Assembly: GCA_026003175.1 (NCBI GenBank)
Contig: BPGT01000001.1
Location: 344,839-408,838 of the forward strand
Length of the DNA: 64,000 nucleotides
Origin: Armatimonadota bacterium
Lineage (GTDB): Bacteria; Armatimonadota; HRBIN16
Direction: 5' to 3'
Shown here: piece by piece, positions 45,587 to 54,976 of the stretch
How positions within the stretch are numbered: the stretch's first letter is position 1
Layout: the number at the start of each line of letters is the position of its first letter
Notes under the pieces: model-generated
What the model saw: only the letters and a program-made list of their open reading frames with translations
What the model was told of the DNA's origin: nothing
Database searches by the model: none
Made by a program: the position numbers and the translations under genes

Positions 45587-46690
45587 CGCGCGGTAGATGC
45601 CCACAAGCCGCTGGACATGCTGTTCCAGACTGTATCGCTCGCACACAACTCGACGGGCAGAGGTGGTTATTGCTCGCCTTCGTTCCGTGTCGGCAAGCAG
45701 GTTGTGCACTGCCTCAGCAAGAGCCGGCACATCGTTAGGAGGCGTTAAGAGCCCGGTGAGGCCGTTCTCGATGATTTCTGCTGGTGCGCCCCGGTTTGCC
45801 GAGACCACTGCAGTGCCGCAAGCCATCGCCTCCAGCACCACCAGTCCGAACGGTTCTGGGCGCGTGCTGCAATGCACCAGCGCATCCGCCGCGGCGATAA
45901 TGGGAGCTATATCACGTTGGAAGCCCAGCCACCGCACATGCGGTTCCAGGCTTTTTGCCCTCTCTTTAACCCTCGCAGCATAGCGCGGGTCACCCATGCT
46001 GTCGTCGCCTGCCAGCCAGAAAATAAGGGGGTAATCTGGTGGATATTTGCGCAGCAGTGTTTGCGCCATCCGCAAGAAGAGGTGTTGCCCCTTGAACGGC
46101 ATCAGACGCCCCGCGTGGATCGCTACCAGAGCGTCCGCCGGGGTTTCAAATGACCGGCGCACCTGAGCACGTAACGACTCTTCCGGGGGAGCGAACGTCT
46201 GCGTATCTACCCCGTGAGGCAGCAGATGAACCTTGTGCCTTAGCCCGCTGCCGAACTGTTTCTGCAGAATCTGCGAGTATGCTACCACTGCCTGTGCATA
46301 GCGTTGCGCAACTATCCGCAACCACAACCGCTGCCAGGGGAAGGGGAACAGGTCGTGTACCGACCACACCATCGGCACGTGCAGCTGACGACAGAGTTTG
46401 CCGGCGAACCAGCCCGCGCGCACAGAGTAGGCATGTACGAGGTCGCAAGACGTTATTGCTTGACGGAGGCTTTGGATATCCTCTACACGAGGCTGGTCGT
46501 AACTTCGCACAGAGGGAACTTGCACCGGTACGACCTCTACACCCATTGCGCGCGCTTCCTCCGCCAGCGCACCCGGCGGGCAGGCAAGAAGTGGCTCTAC
46601 CTGCTCACGTGGCAGGCGCGCCAGTATGCGCAGCAGGCTGATCTCCGCTCCGCCTAGTCCTCCCCACTGGTTCACATACAGCACCTTCAT
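45578..46690 (-). CDS. GT4-family glycosyltransferase
   Basis: 370 residues from ATG 46690, overlapping the stop of the upstream gene (ATGA). GT-B fold: acceptor half 'WGGLGGAEISLLRILARLP', donor half 'AIHAGRLMPFKGQHLFLRMA' and the GT4 retaining motif 'RPEPFGLVVLEAMACGTAVV' (E-x7-E). It uses a nucleotide sugar to extend a surface polysaccharide or lipid-linked glycan; the exact sugars are unknown. It is paired with the second GT4 enzyme. Confidence 0.9.
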   Translation of the reverse strand: MKVLYVNQWGGLGGAEISLLRILARLPREQVEPLLACPPGALAEEARAMGVEVVPVQVPSVRSYDQPRVEDIQSLRQAITSCDLVHAYSVRAGWFAGKLCRQLHVPMVWSVHDLFPFPWQRLWLRIVAQRYAQAVVAYSQILQKQFGSGLRHKVHLLPHGVDTQTFAPPEESLRAQVRRSFETPADALVAIHAGRLMPFKGQHLFLRMAQTLLRKYPPDYPLIFWLAGDDSMGDPRYAARVKERAKSLEPHVRWLGFQRDIAPIIAAADALVHCSTRPEPFGLVVLEAMACGTAVVSANRGAPAEIIENGLTGLLTPPNDVPALAEAVHNLLADTERRRAITTSARRVVCERYSLEQHVQRLVGIYRALL

Positions 46691-47796
46691 AACGCTCCCC
46701 ACTCACGGTAGGCTTGCACCAGCTGTCTGGTGACCTCTCTCCAGCTGTACCGCAAGGCAAATTCCCGCAGGCGCGCCCGATAGTCTGGGAAACGACTTTG
46801 CTCCGCACTACACAACACTTTCTCTGCCAGAGCCGGTATATCGTTTGGCGGTGCGCTAGGACACACTTCGCCTGCCCACTCGTTCAGCGCAGGGGTATCG
46901 GCAATCACGGCAGGGGTGCCGCACGCCAAAGCCTCCAGCACTGGTAAGCCAAAGCCCTCGCGCGTGGAAGGGAAGAGTAATACGTCGCAGACTTGATACA
47001 GTTCGCGCAGGCGATAGTCGTCTATATTACTCGCCGCGTGAATGCGCTCGGCAATTTCCAGCGATTGAGCCATCCGGTGCAACGAGGGAGATAACGGTTG
47101 CCCTGCTTTTATCCACCGCACCGGGTGTCCGCTATGGTGCAGGTACGCTACAGTGTGCAGAGCGGCAGGAAGGTTTTTGTAGGGCGCGTTGGAGCCAACA
47201 TGCAATATGGCGATTTCTCGCGTATCAAGTCCCATCCTCTGCCGGAGACGGCGCCGGGCTTCCTCTGGCAGAGGAACAAAGAAGTCGGTATCCACGCCAT
47301 GGTACGCCACCTTTAACCTTTCCGGCGCGACGTGAAAAGAACGCAAAACGTCTTGCGCGGTCGCATGGCTACAGGCGACGATGCCATCCGCGCAGGTAAT
47401 ATCCCGCACGGTGATTTGGTACAACCAACGTCCTAGCCAGCGACTGAGCGCGTGACGGTAAATGCTCTTCTCCACTATCGGGAGCAGGTCGTGACAGGAA
47501 ACTATCTTCAGGCGGGCGCGTGTTGGAGGCAGTAGAAACGACTCGCTATGGTCTACGATATGTAGCACGTCGCAGGGCGGGATACATTCTGCTACGCGCT
47601 GCAGGTATCGGCGGGTGTGTAACACGTACAGCGCGTGAACAGCTGTTGCCGGAAGGGGACGTTGTAGGATGGCAGGTGGAGATAAGCTAACGTAGCGAAT
47701 GTCCGAAGGCACGGGCAGATAGCGGTGTAGCGCCTGTGCCACTCGCCTCATGCTTGCAGCAGTATAGGGATGCGCTTGCAGAAGCGTGACGTGCAT
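46687..47796 (-). CDS. GT4-family glycosyltransferase
   Basis: 369 residues from ATG 47796. N-terminal half is less standard ('CDVLHIVDHSESFLLPPTRA'); the C-terminal donor-binding half has 'ILHVGSNAPYKNLPAALHTV' and 'STREGFGLPVLEALACGTPA', the GT4 signature with both Glu residues. It overlaps the next glycosyltransferase by 4 bp, so the two are translated together and probably add consecutive sugars to one glycan. No flippase or polymerase is adjacent. Confidence 0.88.
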   Translation of the reverse strand: MHVTLLQAHPYTAASMRRVAQALHRYLPVPSDIRYVSLSPPAILQRPLPATAVHALYVLHTRRYLQRVAECIPPCDVLHIVDHSESFLLPPTRARLKIVSCHDLLPIVEKSIYRHALSRWLGRWLYQITVRDITCADGIVACSHATAQDVLRSFHVAPERLKVAYHGVDTDFFVPLPEEARRRLRQRMGLDTREIAILHVGSNAPYKNLPAALHTVAYLHHSGHPVRWIKAGQPLSPSLHRMAQSLEIAERIHAASNIDDYRLRELYQVCDVLLFPSTREGFGLPVLEALACGTPAVIADTPALNEWAGEVCPSAPPNDIPALAEKVLCSAEQSRFPDYRARLREFALRYSWREVTRQLVQAYREWGAL

Positions 47797-47912
47797 AGTA
47801 CAAACCCTTTTCGCCGTGCCGAGCGTGAATCACTACTCACGAAACGACCCTAGAGTACCCTGTGAGATTTACCGATGATAATAACAACAAATATGCACGA
47901 ACAGAGCAAAAA

Positions 47913-48161
47913 ATGAGCGAACGAACGCGAAAACGGGACGAGGAATCCACAAGCCCTGAAGTGATGAGCGTGCGCGAGCTTGCCGAGTATTTGCGTATCT
48001 CTGTGCACACAGTCTATCGTTTAGCGGAGCAGGGTAAATTGCCTGGGCGCAAAGTGGGGAAACACTGGCGCTTTCATCGGGATGTTATCGTTGCCTGGTT
48101 GGCAACGTATCGGGAGGAGGATGCGTTGTACAGTGCGTCAAGCGGAGGTATGGTTACATGA
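47913..48161 (+). CDS. Excisionase/BldC-type helix-turn-helix DNA-binding protein
   Basis: 82 residues from ATG 47913 (99 from GTG 47862; neither has a strong ribosome-binding site). The HTH is textbook: 'MSVRELAEYLRISVHTVYRL' followed by 'GKLPGRKVGKHWRFHRDVI'. Such MerR-like single-domain proteins act as recombination directionality factors or transcription regulators. No integrase is nearby, and the gene overlaps the diguanylate cyclase by 4 bp (ATGA), so a regulatory role is more likely. Confidence 0.8.
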   Translation: MSERTRKRDEESTSPEVMSVRELAEYLRISVHTVYRLAEQGKLPGRKVGKHWRFHRDVIVAWLATYREEDALYSASSGGMVT

Positions 48162-49495
48162 TGGTTAATGAGAGCAGTCGTCATATGGATGCGGCTGATG
48201 TTAAGGCGCCTCCTGCGCCGCGTCTTGCATCCTTGCCCCGCCCGATAGCCAAAGCGATGGAGCAACTGATAGACGCCATGCTGGCTGCGCTACATGTAGA
48301 CGCCGGAGCTATATGGGTAGAACATGAACATACCACCTACACGCTTGTTATGCGTAATGTGACCATCGCAGAGATACAGGTACTGCAACGGGCGATAGAG
48401 GCTTGCAACCAGCAGTATCCGGTGATGTTGCAGACTGGAGGTCAGAGCTATGTGGCATCCTGTGCAGGATACCCCTTACTGAGGATATATACTGCGGTCA
48501 GGGTGGAGGAGATGCGCCCCCTGTACCGACGACTGATGCCCCGTTTCACGCGACTGGCGCAGAGCTTACTGCAAGTGAATGCATCCCCGATAGGGATGCC
48601 TGCGGAGGATACCAGCCACCAGGCTTATCGTGTGGTGGTGGAAAACTCCTTGCGCCGTCTGTGTGAGCTGATGCAGGCGGCAGGCTGTACATTGTTGTGG
48701 TTCTCTTCCTGGAACAACTCGTGGCATCGGTTTGCGGTAGGTAGCGTGCCGAGCTGGTTGTACCAGCAGCTTTGGGAGATGCCATCGCCGGGCGATGGAC
48801 TGGGATCATGGGCAAGAGGCATAGAGACTCTGGTCCGACGTCGCGGGCAGTACTGTGTAGGCGAGGAGCTGACCGTTCGTGATATGGTCAAGGGATGCCT
48901 CTTCGTGTGGCGGGACAGGACACACGGAGATTTCGCCAGCGAGGAAGTGGAATGGCTACGGGTGACTGTACAGATGGTTGCCGCTTCGCTAGACGTGCTA
49001 GAGAGGCAGACCGAGCTGCTGCAGAGGGTTTACCAGGACCCGCTAACCGGCGTGTTCAACCGCCTCTACTTTGAGATAGCCTATCGCCAGATTCTGCACA
49101 ACGCCCAGAGGCATCCTCGCCCGGTATCGTTACTGTTAATGGATATCGACAATTTCAAGCGCATCAATGATACCTGCGGACACGAGACCGGTGATATGGT
49201 ATTGCAGCTGGTGGGGCAGGTGTTACAGCAGGTGCGCACCGGCGACATCCCCGCGCGCTACGGTGGCGACGAGTTCGTGGTTCTGTTGCCGGACACCGAC
49301 AAGAGCGGGGCGCGGGTTCTGGCGCAGCGACTGCAGAACGCGCTGAAGCAAGTTTCCGAGCAGCTGGAGTTGCCGTTTCCCATCACGCTCAGTATCGGTT
49401 GTGCCACCGTCACCGACGGCGACACCAACTTGCTCCTGCTGGCAGACCAGGACATGTACGAACAAAAACGGGCGGAAAAAGCAGCCACAAAATAA
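48158..49495 (+). CDS. GAF-like sensor diguanylate cyclase
   Basis: 445 residues from ATG 48158. Two regions with GAF-like character precede a GGDEF domain that begins 'DPLTGVFNRLYFEIAYRQIL'. The active-site motif 'RYGGDEFVVLLPDTD' is intact, and an RxxD inhibitory site ('RTGD') lies five residues before GGDEF, so it should make cyclic di-GMP and be product-inhibited. No transmembrane helix, so it senses a cytoplasmic signal. It is translationally coupled to the HTH protein. Confidence 0.92.
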   Translation: MMVNESSRHMDAADVKAPPAPRLASLPRPIAKAMEQLIDAMLAALHVDAGAIWVEHEHTTYTLVMRNVTIAEIQVLQRAIEACNQQYPVMLQTGGQSYVASCAGYPLLRIYTAVRVEEMRPLYRRLMPRFTRLAQSLLQVNASPIGMPAEDTSHQAYRVVVENSLRRLCELMQAAGCTLLWFSSWNNSWHRFAVGSVPSWLYQQLWEMPSPGDGLGSWARGIETLVRRRGQYCVGEELTVRDMVKGCLFVWRDRTHGDFASEEVEWLRVTVQMVAASLDVLERQTELLQRVYQDPLTGVFNRLYFEIAYRQILHNAQRHPRPVSLLLMDIDNFKRINDTCGHETGDMVLQLVGQVLQQVRTGDIPARYGGDEFVVLLPDTDKSGARVLAQRLQNALKQVSEQLELPFPITLSIGCATVTDGDTNLLLLADQDMYEQKRAEKAATK

Positions 49496-49528
49496 CCCCC
49501 ATGCGGGCGCTCTTTCTCTGGGAGACGT

Positions 49529-49714
49529 GAGGGTGTTCGAGAATTGTTGAGAAGTTGGTTGTAGCGCAAGGAGAGAGGCGTTCTTGCTATCCCTGCCTTA
49601 CCTCACCCCCGTCCCCTCTCCTACGAGGAGAGGGGCGTTCCCCCTTCCCTTGCAGGGAAGGGGGCAAGGGGGTTAGGTTATCTATCCATTCAACCAGCAA
49701 TTTCGAACACCCTC
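49529..49714. mobile_element. 186-bp MITE-like element, copy 5 (orientation B)
   Basis: Flanked by GGGAGACGT (49520-49528, 49715-49723). It lies between the diguanylate cyclase and dxs. Confidence 0.93.
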
Positions 49715-49722
49715 GGGAGACG

Positions 49723-49751
49723 TTGACACCCCGTGTTGACTGAGGTAAACT
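49723..49751 (+). promoter_or_regulatory. dxs promoter abutting MITE copy 5
   Basis: TTGACA (49723-49728), 17-bp spacer, TAAACT (49746-49751). Its first T is the last base of the target duplication. About 40 bp before the dxs start. Confidence 0.65.
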
Positions 49752-49791
49752 GATTAGCGTTAAAGAATCCCTCAGAAAAAGGAGACAGCAC

Positions 49792-51702
49792 GTGCATCTG
49801 CTGGAGACCGTTCGTTCGCCTGCTGACCTCAAATCTCTGAGCCGGGAGCAGCTTCGGCAGCTCGCGGCGGAAATACGAGAGACCATCATTGAAACCCTCT
49901 CACGCACCGGCGGGCATTTGGCGTCCAATCTGGGCACCGTTGAGTTGACCATTGCCTTGCACAGCGTGTGGCACATGCCCAAAGACAAGATTATCTGGGA
50001 TACGGGGCATCAAGCATACGCGCACAAGCTGCTTACCGGCAGGCTGGAGCGGTTTGGTACATTGAGGCAGTATGGAGGCATCAGCGGCTTTTTGCGTCGC
50101 GATGAAAGCGAGTACGATGTATGGGGTGCGGGACACGCAGGCACGGCTATCTCCGCGGCGCTGGGGTTTGCGAAGGCTCGCGATTTGCGCGCCAGCGATG
50201 AGCGCGTGGTGGCGGTGGTAGGCGATGCCGCGTTGACCGCTGGCATGGCGTTAGAAGCGCTGAACAATGCAGCAGAGGCAAAGACCGACCTCACCGTTGT
50301 GCTCAACGATAACGAAATGTCTATCGCCGAAAACGTCGGTGCGCTGGCAACCTTCCTTTCTCGCCTGCGGGCACAGCCCTGGTACCAGCGGGCAGAACAT
50401 CGGGCAAAGGAGATGCTAGAGGGATTGCCGGGCAAGGCACGTGTGCTTGCCAAGCATGCCAGAGGGCTGAAGCACAGTATCACCCATATCATCGCCCCTG
50501 AAAACACCGGAGCCATCTTCGAAGAGATGGGGTTCGAGTATATCGGTCCGCTGGACGGACATGATATCGACCTGCTGATAGACGTTTTCTCTCATGCCCG
50601 CGACCTCAGGGGACCGGTGCTGATTCACGTCATCACCGTCAAGGGTAAGGGATATGAGTTTTCCGAAGCCGATGCGCGCAAGTACCATGGCGTAACCCCC
50701 TTCTGCATCCATGACGGCAAGATGGAGAAAAAGACGGGTGGGGAAACCTATACCCAGGTTTTTGCCGATGAACTGGTGCGCATTGCTGAAGAGAACCCTA
50801 AAGTGGTGGGCATTACGGCAGCTATGCCCGATGGAACAGGGTTAGCCAAGCTACAGGAGCGATTCCCCGAGCGTTATTTCGACGTGGGCATTGCCGAACA
50901 ACACGCAGTCACCTTCGCAGCTGGCTTAGCGGCAGAGGGCATGATACCGGTCGCTGCCATCTACTCCACCTTCCTGCAACGCGCTTTTGACCAGATTCTG
51001 CACGATGTCGCTATCCAGAATCTGCATGTAGTGCTGGCGATGGATCGCGGAGGACTAGTGGGCGACGACGGCGCCACGCACCACGGCGTGTTCGACCTTT
51101 CGTACCTGCGCCTTATCCCAAACGTGGTGATTATGGCACCCAAGGATGGGGAGGAGCTACGTGCTATGCTTCGCTTCGCCGTCTCACACAACGGTCCCAT
51201 AGCCTTGCGCTACCCGCGAGGTTCGGTTCCCGCTATCGACTGGGGCGTGCCCGAAAGCCCGATAGAGCTGGGCAGGGCGGAAGTACTGCGCGAGGGAGAG
51301 GATGTGGCGGTTTTCGCCGTTGGCTCGATGGTAGCCACGGCATTTGCGGCGGTGAAACAGCTGGAACAGGAAGGAATCCATGCCGCGCTAATCAACGCCC
51401 GCTTCGTGAAACCGCTGGATAAAGAGACCGTCCTGCGCTTTGCGCATCGTGTCCCCCGTTTTGTGCTGGTAGAGGAAAACGTGATATGTGGGGGATTCGG
51501 TTCGGCAATACTGGAACTACTGGCACACGAAGGCGTTACCGGCGTGCAGGTGAAGCACTTGGCTGTGCCCGACGAATTCATTGAGCACGGCTCGGTGGAT
51601 ATCTTGCGCAGACTGGTTGGGTTGTCTACGGAACATATTGTGGAAGCGGCACGCGCGTTGTGTGGCGTCCCGCGCAGGGCGCCCGCGGTGCTTGCCGACT
51701 GA
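49792..51702 (+). CDS. dxs: 1-deoxy-D-xylulose-5-phosphate synthase
   Basis: 636 residues from GTG 49792 (AAAGGAGA upstream). Condenses pyruvate and glyceraldehyde 3-phosphate to DXP, the first step of the MEP isoprenoid pathway, using thiamine diphosphate. Motifs: 'WDTGHQAYAHKLLTGR', ThDP/Mg-binding 'GDAALTAGMALEALNNA' with 'NDNEMSI', transketolase Glu in 'DVGIAEQHAVTFAAGLA', and the C-terminal 'RFVKPLDKETV'. Full length for the family. Confidence 0.96.
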   Translation: MHLLETVRSPADLKSLSREQLRQLAAEIRETIIETLSRTGGHLASNLGTVELTIALHSVWHMPKDKIIWDTGHQAYAHKLLTGRLERFGTLRQYGGISGFLRRDESEYDVWGAGHAGTAISAALGFAKARDLRASDERVVAVVGDAALTAGMALEALNNAAEAKTDLTVVLNDNEMSIAENVGALATFLSRLRAQPWYQRAEHRAKEMLEGLPGKARVLAKHARGLKHSITHIIAPENTGAIFEEMGFEYIGPLDGHDIDLLIDVFSHARDLRGPVLIHVITVKGKGYEFSEADARKYHGVTPFCIHDGKMEKKTGGETYTQVFADELVRIAEENPKVVGITAAMPDGTGLAKLQERFPERYFDVGIAEQHAVTFAAGLAAEGMIPVAAIYSTFLQRAFDQILHDVAIQNLHVVLAMDRGGLVGDDGATHHGVFDLSYLRLIPNVVIMAPKDGEELRAMLRFAVSHNGPIALRYPRGSVPAIDWGVPESPIELGRAEVLREGEDVAVFAVGSMVATAFAAVKQLEQEGIHAALINARFVKPLDKETVLRFAHRVPRFVLVEENVICGGFGSAILELLAHEGVTGVQVKHLAVPDEFIEHGSVDILRRLVGLSTEHIVEAARALCGVPRRAPAVLAD

Positions 51703-51767
51703 AAGAAGCCGGAACTTTATATCCTCTTGTGTGTCGAAGGGTATAGAGTTTCGGCAAGGAGGCGGTC

Positions 51768-51983
51768 ATGAAAGGCTTAAACGCTTACCTGACCATCGGT
51801 TTGATACTGCTCACCGCTGCGGTGGTGGGTTGGTTAGTGTTGTTGCTGGCGCAGTTCGCCTACTGGATTACGCGCATCGCTGGCATAGTGAGCGTGCCGT
51901 TTTTGCTATATGGCTTCTACGTGCAGATGAAAAGCGGCTCGCGCGAGTTGCCCGCCAGCGAAAAGGAGATGCTGGAGGAATAA
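51768..51983 (+). CDS. Small two-helix membrane protein
   Basis: 71 residues from ATG 51768 (AAGGAGG upstream). Two hydrophobic helices: 'YLTIGLILLTAAVVGWLVLL' and 'ITRIAGIVSVPFLLYGFYVQ', then a charged tail 'MKSGSRELPASEKEMLEE'. No family recognised. It sits 65 bp after dxs, perhaps in the same transcript. 51984-52095 shows nothing clear. Confidence 0.6.
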   Translation: MKGLNAYLTIGLILLTAAVVGWLVLLLAQFAYWITRIAGIVSVPFLLYGFYVQMKSGSRELPASEKEMLEE

Positions 51984-52095
51984 GAATAAACGCGCTGCGA
52001 TAAGCACGAGATACTTCACTGGCGCTCAGCGTGGCGAGGGTTGTTCGCGCACTTTGCCAAACCCACACAATCTACTCCATAATAGCAAGCAGCAC

Positions 52096-52497
52096 CTATG
52101 GTACACGGAGCATGTTACGCTTTTTGCGCACGTTGAGCGCGGCTTCCATCGTTTCGATGCGAAACTCGCGCATGAATTCGGCGAGCCGCCGGTCATCCGC
52201 CAGCTCAGGCTCGTCCTTTAACCCATCCAGCACCGCCCGCACCACCGCATCCACAAACGGCGAGGCGAACTCTTTCTGCACTGCATAGAAAGTGCGTTTG
52301 CCGCGCTGTTGCTCCGTCAGCAACCCCGCCTCTTTGAGTATCGCCAGATGTTTGCTAACTGTAGACTGGCTCAAGCCCAGGATACCCATCAGCTGACACA
52401 CACACAGCTCGCCCCACTGCAACACTGCCATTATCCGCAGGCGATTGCTATCCGCCAGTGCCTTGAACAGTTGCTCTATTTCAGCAAGTTTACTCAT
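52096..52497 (-). CDS. arsR: ArsR-family metal(loid)-responsive repressor
   Basis: 133 residues from ATG 52497 (GGAGAG upstream). Winged helix with 'ALADSNRLRIMAVLQ', the Cys pair in 'ELCVCQLMGILGLSQ' at the position that binds arsenite in classical ArsR, and recognition helix 'SQSTVSKHLAILKEAG'. It should bind the palindrome at 52560-52585 and be released by As(III) or a similar metalloid. Divergent from the permease gene. Confidence 0.88.
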   Translation of the reverse strand: MSKLAEIEQLFKALADSNRLRIMAVLQWGELCVCQLMGILGLSQSTVSKHLAILKEAGLLTEQQRGKRTFYAVQKEFASPFVDAVVRAVLDGLKDEPELADDRRLAEFMREFRIETMEAALNVRKKRNMLRVP

Positions 52498-52559
52498 TTT
52501 TTCACTCTCCGCACGAATTATACCTCAGACTCTGGATAATTTTCAAATTTTGTGATACA

Positions 52560-52585
52560 ATCATATTGCTAAATAGCGATATGAT
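52560..52585. promoter_or_regulatory. ArsR operator (26-bp near-perfect palindrome)
   Basis: The arms ATCATATTGCT and AGCGATATGAT (one mismatch) flank AAAT between the divergent arsR and permease genes. The right arm includes TATGAT, a possible permease -10. Confidence 0.75.
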
Positions 52586-52598
52586 TTGAGGGTTGCAC

Positions 52599-53669
52599 AT
52601 GATTACAGAAGCGATTCGAGGGGGATTGCTGGCTTTACAAGACTACGTGGTATACCACGTGCTCACCTGCCTGATACCGGCGTTTCTGCTGGCAGGGGGA
52701 ATGGTGGCGTTCGTCCCCAAGGAGGCGGTGCTGCGTTATCTGGGCATCGCCTCCCATCGTATCGTCACCTACTTGAGCGCAGCGTTCGCCAGCTTCTTCG
52801 TGGCGGCGTGCTCCTGCACGGTGATTCCGGTATCGGCAGGCGTGTACTTCGCGGGGGCAAGTATCGGCGCGGCGTTCATCATCCTGTGGGTGGCTCCAGC
52901 CACCAACGCGCTTGCTCTCACCTATACCGGTGCGATCATCGGCTGGGATATGGCGGTCGTGCGCATCGTCAGCGCGTTCCTGATGGCGATCGTCGTGGGC
53001 ACGGTGATGACGACTGCCTTCCGCCATGAAGAGATGGAGAGGCTCAGCGCGGCACAGGGAGCCAATGATGGCGCTCCCTTTGGCGGCGAGGCGCGGGTGA
53101 AATGGAACGACATCGTGCTGCTGCTACTGATTGTCATCGACCTGCTCGCGCCCAACTATGTGATACGCACCGGTCCCTACTGGCAGAAGGTCGTGGTGTG
53201 GGCGGTAGGAATGGTGGTGGTTGCCGCCTATGCGTGGCGCACCAAAAGCCGCGAGGAGATACGCCACTGGCTGGGCGAGACGTGGTGGTTTGTGCGAATC
53301 ATCCTGCCCCTGCTGCTGGCGGGCGTATTCGTCGTGGGCATCGTGGGTGCCCTGTTGCCTCAGCAGCTGGTAGAGAAGTGGGTAGGTGGCAATAGCCTCC
53401 AAGCCTCCTTCATCGCCACGCTGATAGGATCTATCAGCTACTTCGCCACCATGACGGAGGCGCCGTTCGTGCATAAACTGATGCAGCTGGGCATGGGCAA
53501 GGGACCTGCGCTGGCATTGCTGTTGACCGGTCCCGGCTTGAGCCTGCCCAACTGGATAGCCATCGCCCGCGTGTTCGGCGTGCGCAAGTCGGCGGTGTAT
53601 GTGGTCACGCTCATTGTGCTGGGCACGCTGGTGGGATGGGTAGCAGGCAACATCGTATGGCGGTCGTAA
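52599..53669 (+). CDS. ArsP/YraQ-type permease
   Basis: 356 residues from ATG 52599 (TTG 52593 possible). About eight to ten helices. The conserved cysteine-rich segment 'FFVAACSCTVIPVSAGVYFA' and 'ILWVAPATNALALTYTGAII' are typical of the DUF318/ArsP family, which exports trivalent organoarsenicals or acts as a thiol-linked permease. The second half repeats the pattern ('FIATLIGSISYFATMTEAPF', 'LLTGPGLSLPNWIAIARVFG'). Control by the adjacent ArsR palindrome supports a metalloid role. Confidence 0.83.
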   Translation: MITEAIRGGLLALQDYVVYHVLTCLIPAFLLAGGMVAFVPKEAVLRYLGIASHRIVTYLSAAFASFFVAACSCTVIPVSAGVYFAGASIGAAFIILWVAPATNALALTYTGAIIGWDMAVVRIVSAFLMAIVVGTVMTTAFRHEEMERLSAAQGANDGAPFGGEARVKWNDIVLLLLIVIDLLAPNYVIRTGPYWQKVVVWAVGMVVVAAYAWRTKSREEIRHWLGETWWFVRIILPLLLAGVFVVGIVGALLPQQLVEKWVGGNSLQASFIATLIGSISYFATMTEAPFVHKLMQLGMGKGPALALLLTGPGLSLPNWIAIARVFGVRKSAVYVVTLIVLGTLVGWVAGNIVWRS

Positions 53670-53700
53670 CGGCAAAAAACACGTACAAGGAGGTATCGCT

Positions 53701-53964
53701 ATGAAGATAGAGGTACTCGGCTCGGGCTGTCCTCGATGCCACACACTGGAAAAGCACGCCAGAGAGGCGGTGAAGGCGCTCGGCATCGAAGCGGAAATAG
53801 AACATATCACCAACCTGCAGCATTCCATCAAGCGCATGCAGGAGGTCCGCGCGATGAGCACCCCTGCACTGGTAGTGGACGGAAAGCTGGTGTTGCAGGG
53901 CAAAGTGCCGAGCGTGCCGGAGCTGGTGCAGACGCTCACCTCGCTGATGGCAGCAGAGGGATAG
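53701..53964 (+). CDS. Small thioredoxin-like redox-active disulfide protein
   Basis: 87 residues from ATG 53701 (AAGGAGG upstream), 31 bp after the permease. Active site '[18 protein letters not shown]', cis-Pro in '[16 protein letters not shown]'. The MTH895/redox-active disulfide protein 2 family often follows ArsR-linked permeases and probably keeps permease cysteines or the metalloid reduced. Confidence 0.85.
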   Translation: MKIEVLGSGCPRCHTLEKHAREAVKALGIEAEIEHITNLQHSIKRMQEVRAMSTPALVVDGKLVLQGKVPSVPELVQTLTSLMAAEG

Positions 53965-54019
53965 CGACGGCAGGAAAAAAGCACTCTGGGCACGAATATT
54001 CTATCGGAGGATCACCCAC

Positions 54020-54961
54020 ATGCCCAGAGTGAGAGTACTGGTCACGTTAAAGCCCACCTTGCTGGACGCCCAGGGCAGGACGGTGCAGGAAGCGTTACAT
54101 GCCCTGGGCTATCAGAACGTACGTCAGGTGCGCATCGGCAAAGTGATAGAAATGGACGTTGCCGACGAAGGGCAGCCGGTGGAGGCGCAGGTGAAAGAGA
54201 TGTGCGATCGCCTGCTGGCGAATCCGGTCACCGAACTGTATGAAATCGAGGGTACTGGAATGAAGTTCGGGGTGGTGGTGTTCCCAGGCTCCAACTGCGA
54301 TGCCGACGCCTACTATGCCATCCGCGATGTGTTGCAACAGCCGGTGGAGTATATCTGGCACCGGGACAACGACCTGCATGGTGTGGATTGTGTGATTCTG
54401 CCGGGTGGCTTCTCGTACGGCGACTACCTGCGATGCGGAGCTATTGCCCGCTTCTCGCCGGTGATGCAGGCGGTGGAGGAGTTTGCGCGACAGGGCGGGC
54501 TGGTCGTCGGCATCTGCAACGGTTTCCAGATATTGTGTGAAGCGCACCTTCTGCCGGGTGCGCTGGTGCGTAACGAGGGGTTGCGCTTTGTGTGCAAGCA
54601 CGTGTACCTGCGCGTGGAGAACACGGACACGCCGTTCACCAACCGTTGTCGGCAGGGCGAAGTGTTGCGTATCCCCATTGCGCATGGCGAGGGGCGCTAC
54701 GTCTGCGACCGGGAGACCTTGCAGGAACTGCAGGCGAACAATCAGATACTCTTCCGCTATTGCGACAGCAACGGCGCGTTGACCAAAGAGAGTAACCCCA
54801 ACGGCTCGCTGGCGAACATCGCGGGCATCTGCAACGAACGCTTCAACGTGATGGGCATGATGCCTCACCCGGAACGCGCCTGCGAAGCGATTTTAGGCTC
54901 TGAAGACGGACTGAGGATTTTCCAATCCATCGTGCATTCCGCGCTGGCGGTAGCACGGTAG
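54020..54961 (+). CDS. purSQ: PurS-PurQ fusion, FGAM synthase small subunit and glutaminase
   Basis: 313 residues from ATG 54020 (CGGAGG upstream). Residues 1 to about 80 are PurS ('[20 protein letters not shown]', '[16 protein letters not shown]'). From residue 82 the chain is PurQ ('[20 protein letters not shown]') with the glutaminase nucleophile Cys in '[11 protein letters not shown]' and the His/Glu in '[10 protein letters not shown]'. No stop separates them. The enzyme complex, with PurL, converts FGAR to FGAM in purine synthesis. An internal ATG (54260) preceded by GAGGGT could also allow separate PurQ. Confidence 0.9.
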   Translation: MPRVRVLVTLKPTLLDAQGRTVQEALHALGYQNVRQVRIGKVIEMDVADEGQPVEAQVKEMCDRLLANPVTELYEIEGTGMKFGVVVFPGSNCDADAYYAIRDVLQQPVEYIWHRDNDLHGVDCVILPGGFSYGDYLRCGAIARFSPVMQAVEEFARQGGLVVGICNGFQILCEAHLLPGALVRNEGLRFVCKHVYLRVENTDTPFTNRCRQGEVLRIPIAHGEGRYVCDRETLQELQANNQILFRYCDSNGALTKESNPNGSLANIAGICNERFNVMGMMPHPERACEAILGSEDGLRIFQSIVHSALAVAR

Positions 54962-54976
54962 CAAGGGTGGTGACCT

